A stretch of DNA of 61,586 nt from CAMPJU01 sp036675265 (GTDB lineage Bacteria > Pseudomonadota > Gammaproteobacteria > Xanthomonadales > Xanthomonadaceae). The stretch's first letter is position 1. Each line of letters opens with the position of its first letter. The notes under the pieces were generated by a model, which saw nothing but the letters and a program-made list of their open reading frames with translations, had not been told where the DNA came from and searched no databases. The position numbers and the translations under genes were made by a program. Below, piece after piece: positions 60,463 to 61,586 of this stretch. The stretch is taken from positions 1-61,586 of the forward strand of contig JAKFFJ010000019.1 in the NCBI GenBank assembly GCA_036675265.1. Reading direction: 5' to 3'.

Positions 60463-61586
60463 ATGAGCACGGGCAAGAACACCCTGCGCGCAGTGAAGAC
60501 GGACAACCCGGGCGACGGCCGCCACGACGATTCGAAGATCCCGATGCAGCCGGCCTCGGCGGACATCTGGGACAAGAAGTACCGGCTCAAGACCAAGTCG
60601 GGACAGCCGGTGGACGCCGACATCGATGGCACCTACCAGCGCGTCGCCCGCGCACTCGCCGACGCCGAGCCCACGCCCGCGCAGCGCGAGCAGTGGTACG
60701 ACCGGTTCCTCTGGGCGCTGCGCCGCGGCGCGATCCCGGCCGGCCGCATCACCTCCAACGCCGGCGCGCTGGAGCACAAGCCCGCGACCTCGACCATCAA
60801 CTGCACGGTGTCCGGGACCATCATCGACTCGATGGACGGGATCCTGGACAAGGTCCACGAGGCCGGGCTCACGCTGAAGGCCGGCTGCGGCATCGGCTAC
60901 GAATTCTCGACGCTGCGCCCGCGCGGCGCGTTCGTGGCCGGCGCCGGCGCGTACACCTCCGGGCCGATGTCCTTCATGGATATCTACGACAAGATGTGCT
61001 TCACCGTGTCCAGCGCCGGCGGCCGCCGCGGCGCGCAGATGGGCACCTTCGACGTGTCGCACCCGGACGTGCGCGACTTCATCCGCGCCAAGCGCGAGGA
61101 CGGGCGCCTGCGCCAGTTCAACCTCTCGCTGCTGGTCACCGACGGGTTCATGCAGGCGGTCGCCGACGACGCCGACTGGCCGCTGGTGTTCCCGATCAAC
61201 GAGAAGGAGCGCGACGGCACGGACTTCGCGGACAAGGCGAACGTGGTCTGGCGCGAGTGGCCCACGCACAAGACCTACATCGTGCGCGACGACGGCCTGG
61301 TGGCCTGCAAGGTGTACGGGCACCTCAAGGCGCGGCACCTGTGGGACATGATCATGGTCTCGACGTACGACTACGCCGAGCCCGGCTTCATCCTCATCGA
61401 CCGCGTCAACGAGATGAACAACAACTGGTGGTGCGAGAACATCCGCGCGACCAACCCCTGCGGCGAGCAGCCGCTGCCGCCGTATGGCGCCTGCCTGCTC
61501 GGCTCGGTGAACCTGACCAAGTTCGTGCGCAACGCGTTCACCGACCAGGCGAGCTTCGACTGGGACGAGTACCGCGAGGTCGTGCG
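60463..61586 (+). CDS. nrdJ: Adenosylcobalamin-dependent (class II) ribonucleotide reductase, 3'-truncated
   Basis: The first about 374 residues of a class II ribonucleotide reductase are present, and the window ends inside the gene. After an N-terminal extension come SDIWDKKYRLK-like start of the fold, PAGRITSNAGALEHKPATSTINCTVSG, LKAGCGIGYEFSTLRPRG, the SSAGGRRGAQMGTFDVSHPDV segment and NPCGEQPLPPYGACLLGSVNLT, a family hallmark. It makes deoxyribonucleotides with a 5'-deoxyadenosyl radical from cobalamin. GAGGAG lies upstream of the ATG. Confidence 0.93.
   Translation, partial: MSTGKNTLRAVKTDNPGDGRHDDSKIPMQPASADIWDKKYRLKTKSGQPVDADIDGTYQRVARALADAEPTPAQREQWYDRFLWALRRGAIPAGRITSNAGALEHKPATSTINCTVSGTIIDSMDGILDKVHEAGLTLKAGCGIGYEFSTLRPRGAFVAGAGAYTSGPMSFMDIYDKMCFTVSSAGGRRGAQMGTFDVSHPDVRDFIRAKREDGRLRQFNLSLLVTDGFMQAVADDADWPLVFPINEKERDGTDFADKANVVWREWPTHKTYIVRDDGLVACKVYGHLKARHLWDMIMVSTYDYAEPGFILIDRVNEMNNNWWCENIRATNPCGEQPLPPYGACLLGSVNLTKFVRNAFTDQASFDWDEYREVV

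Overview
The window looks like chromosomal DNA from a high-GC gammaproteobacterium of the Xanthomonadales (Lysobacter/Luteimonas-like). The main reasons are the gene orders algZ-algR-hemC, lptM-dapF-DUF484-xerC and mreBCD-mrdA-rodA-mltB-rlpA-dacA-ybeD-lipB-lipA, an HslV with a propeptide in front of its catalytic threonine, a class II ribonucleotide reductase, and many secreted proteases. Coding density is very high, with frequent 4-bp ATGA or GTGA overlaps. No phage, insertion sequence, CRISPR array or rRNA was seen. Both window ends cut genes: a PQQ-type sugar dehydrogenase on the left and the ribonucleotide reductase on the right.

Layout. 0-5 kb: sugar dehydrogenase end, terminator, a CAU tRNA, a beta-CASP metallo-hydrolase, an L,D-transpeptidase, an ATP-grasp protein and the fluoride channel CrcB. 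5-10 kb: a His-containing lipoprotein with a four-cysteine regulator, a carboxylesterase, AlgZ/AlgR and HemC. 10-17 kb: a reverse-strand molybdoenzyme operon (SoeABC-like, with an extra 77-aa membrane protein) divergent from a WYL regulator and a patatin phospholipase. 17-22 kb: two secreted S9 peptidases. 22-28 kb: lptM-dapF-DUF484-xerC, hslVU, ubiE and a diguanylate cyclase. 28-33 kb: an M1 peptidase lipoprotein, a second lipoprotein, a YbaK deacylase and a PfkB kinase. 33-44 kb: the cell-elongation and lipoylation cluster. 44-53 kb: Prc protease, two DMT exporters and a MacAB-like ABC system. 53-60 kb: an autoregulated HTH/membrane pair, M17 peptidase, YigB, AI-2E family protein, a YqjDEK-like trio and a DegQ-like protease. 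60-61.6 kb: class II ribonucleotide reductase with a structured leader.

Three themes stand out beyond the gene list. First, at least eight genes have a -10-like hexamer ending only 6-8 nt before the ATG and no Shine-Dalgarno sequence, so they are predicted to make leaderless mRNAs. The divergent soeA/WYL pair has two such promoters back to back. Second, small palindromic repeats have been built into genes: one supplies the start codon and first 18 codons of xerC, another the C-terminal tail of the sugar dehydrogenase, and a GTGGGAGC-type repeat supplies part of the hemC -10 element. Third, several promoters carry a palindrome exactly between -35 and -10, or just downstream, next to a gene for a plausible cognate regulator (5.07 kb and 53.96 kb, and the NrdR-like box at 60.35 kb).

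Functionally most of the window serves the cell envelope: peptidoglycan synthesis, hydrolysis and crosslinking (MreBCD, PBP2, RodA, MltB, RlpA, DacA, L,D-transpeptidase, DapF), periplasmic proteolysis (Prc, DegQ-like, S9 and M1 peptidases), lipoproteins and efflux. Cofactor genes (hemC, ubiE, lipA/lipB) lie between them.
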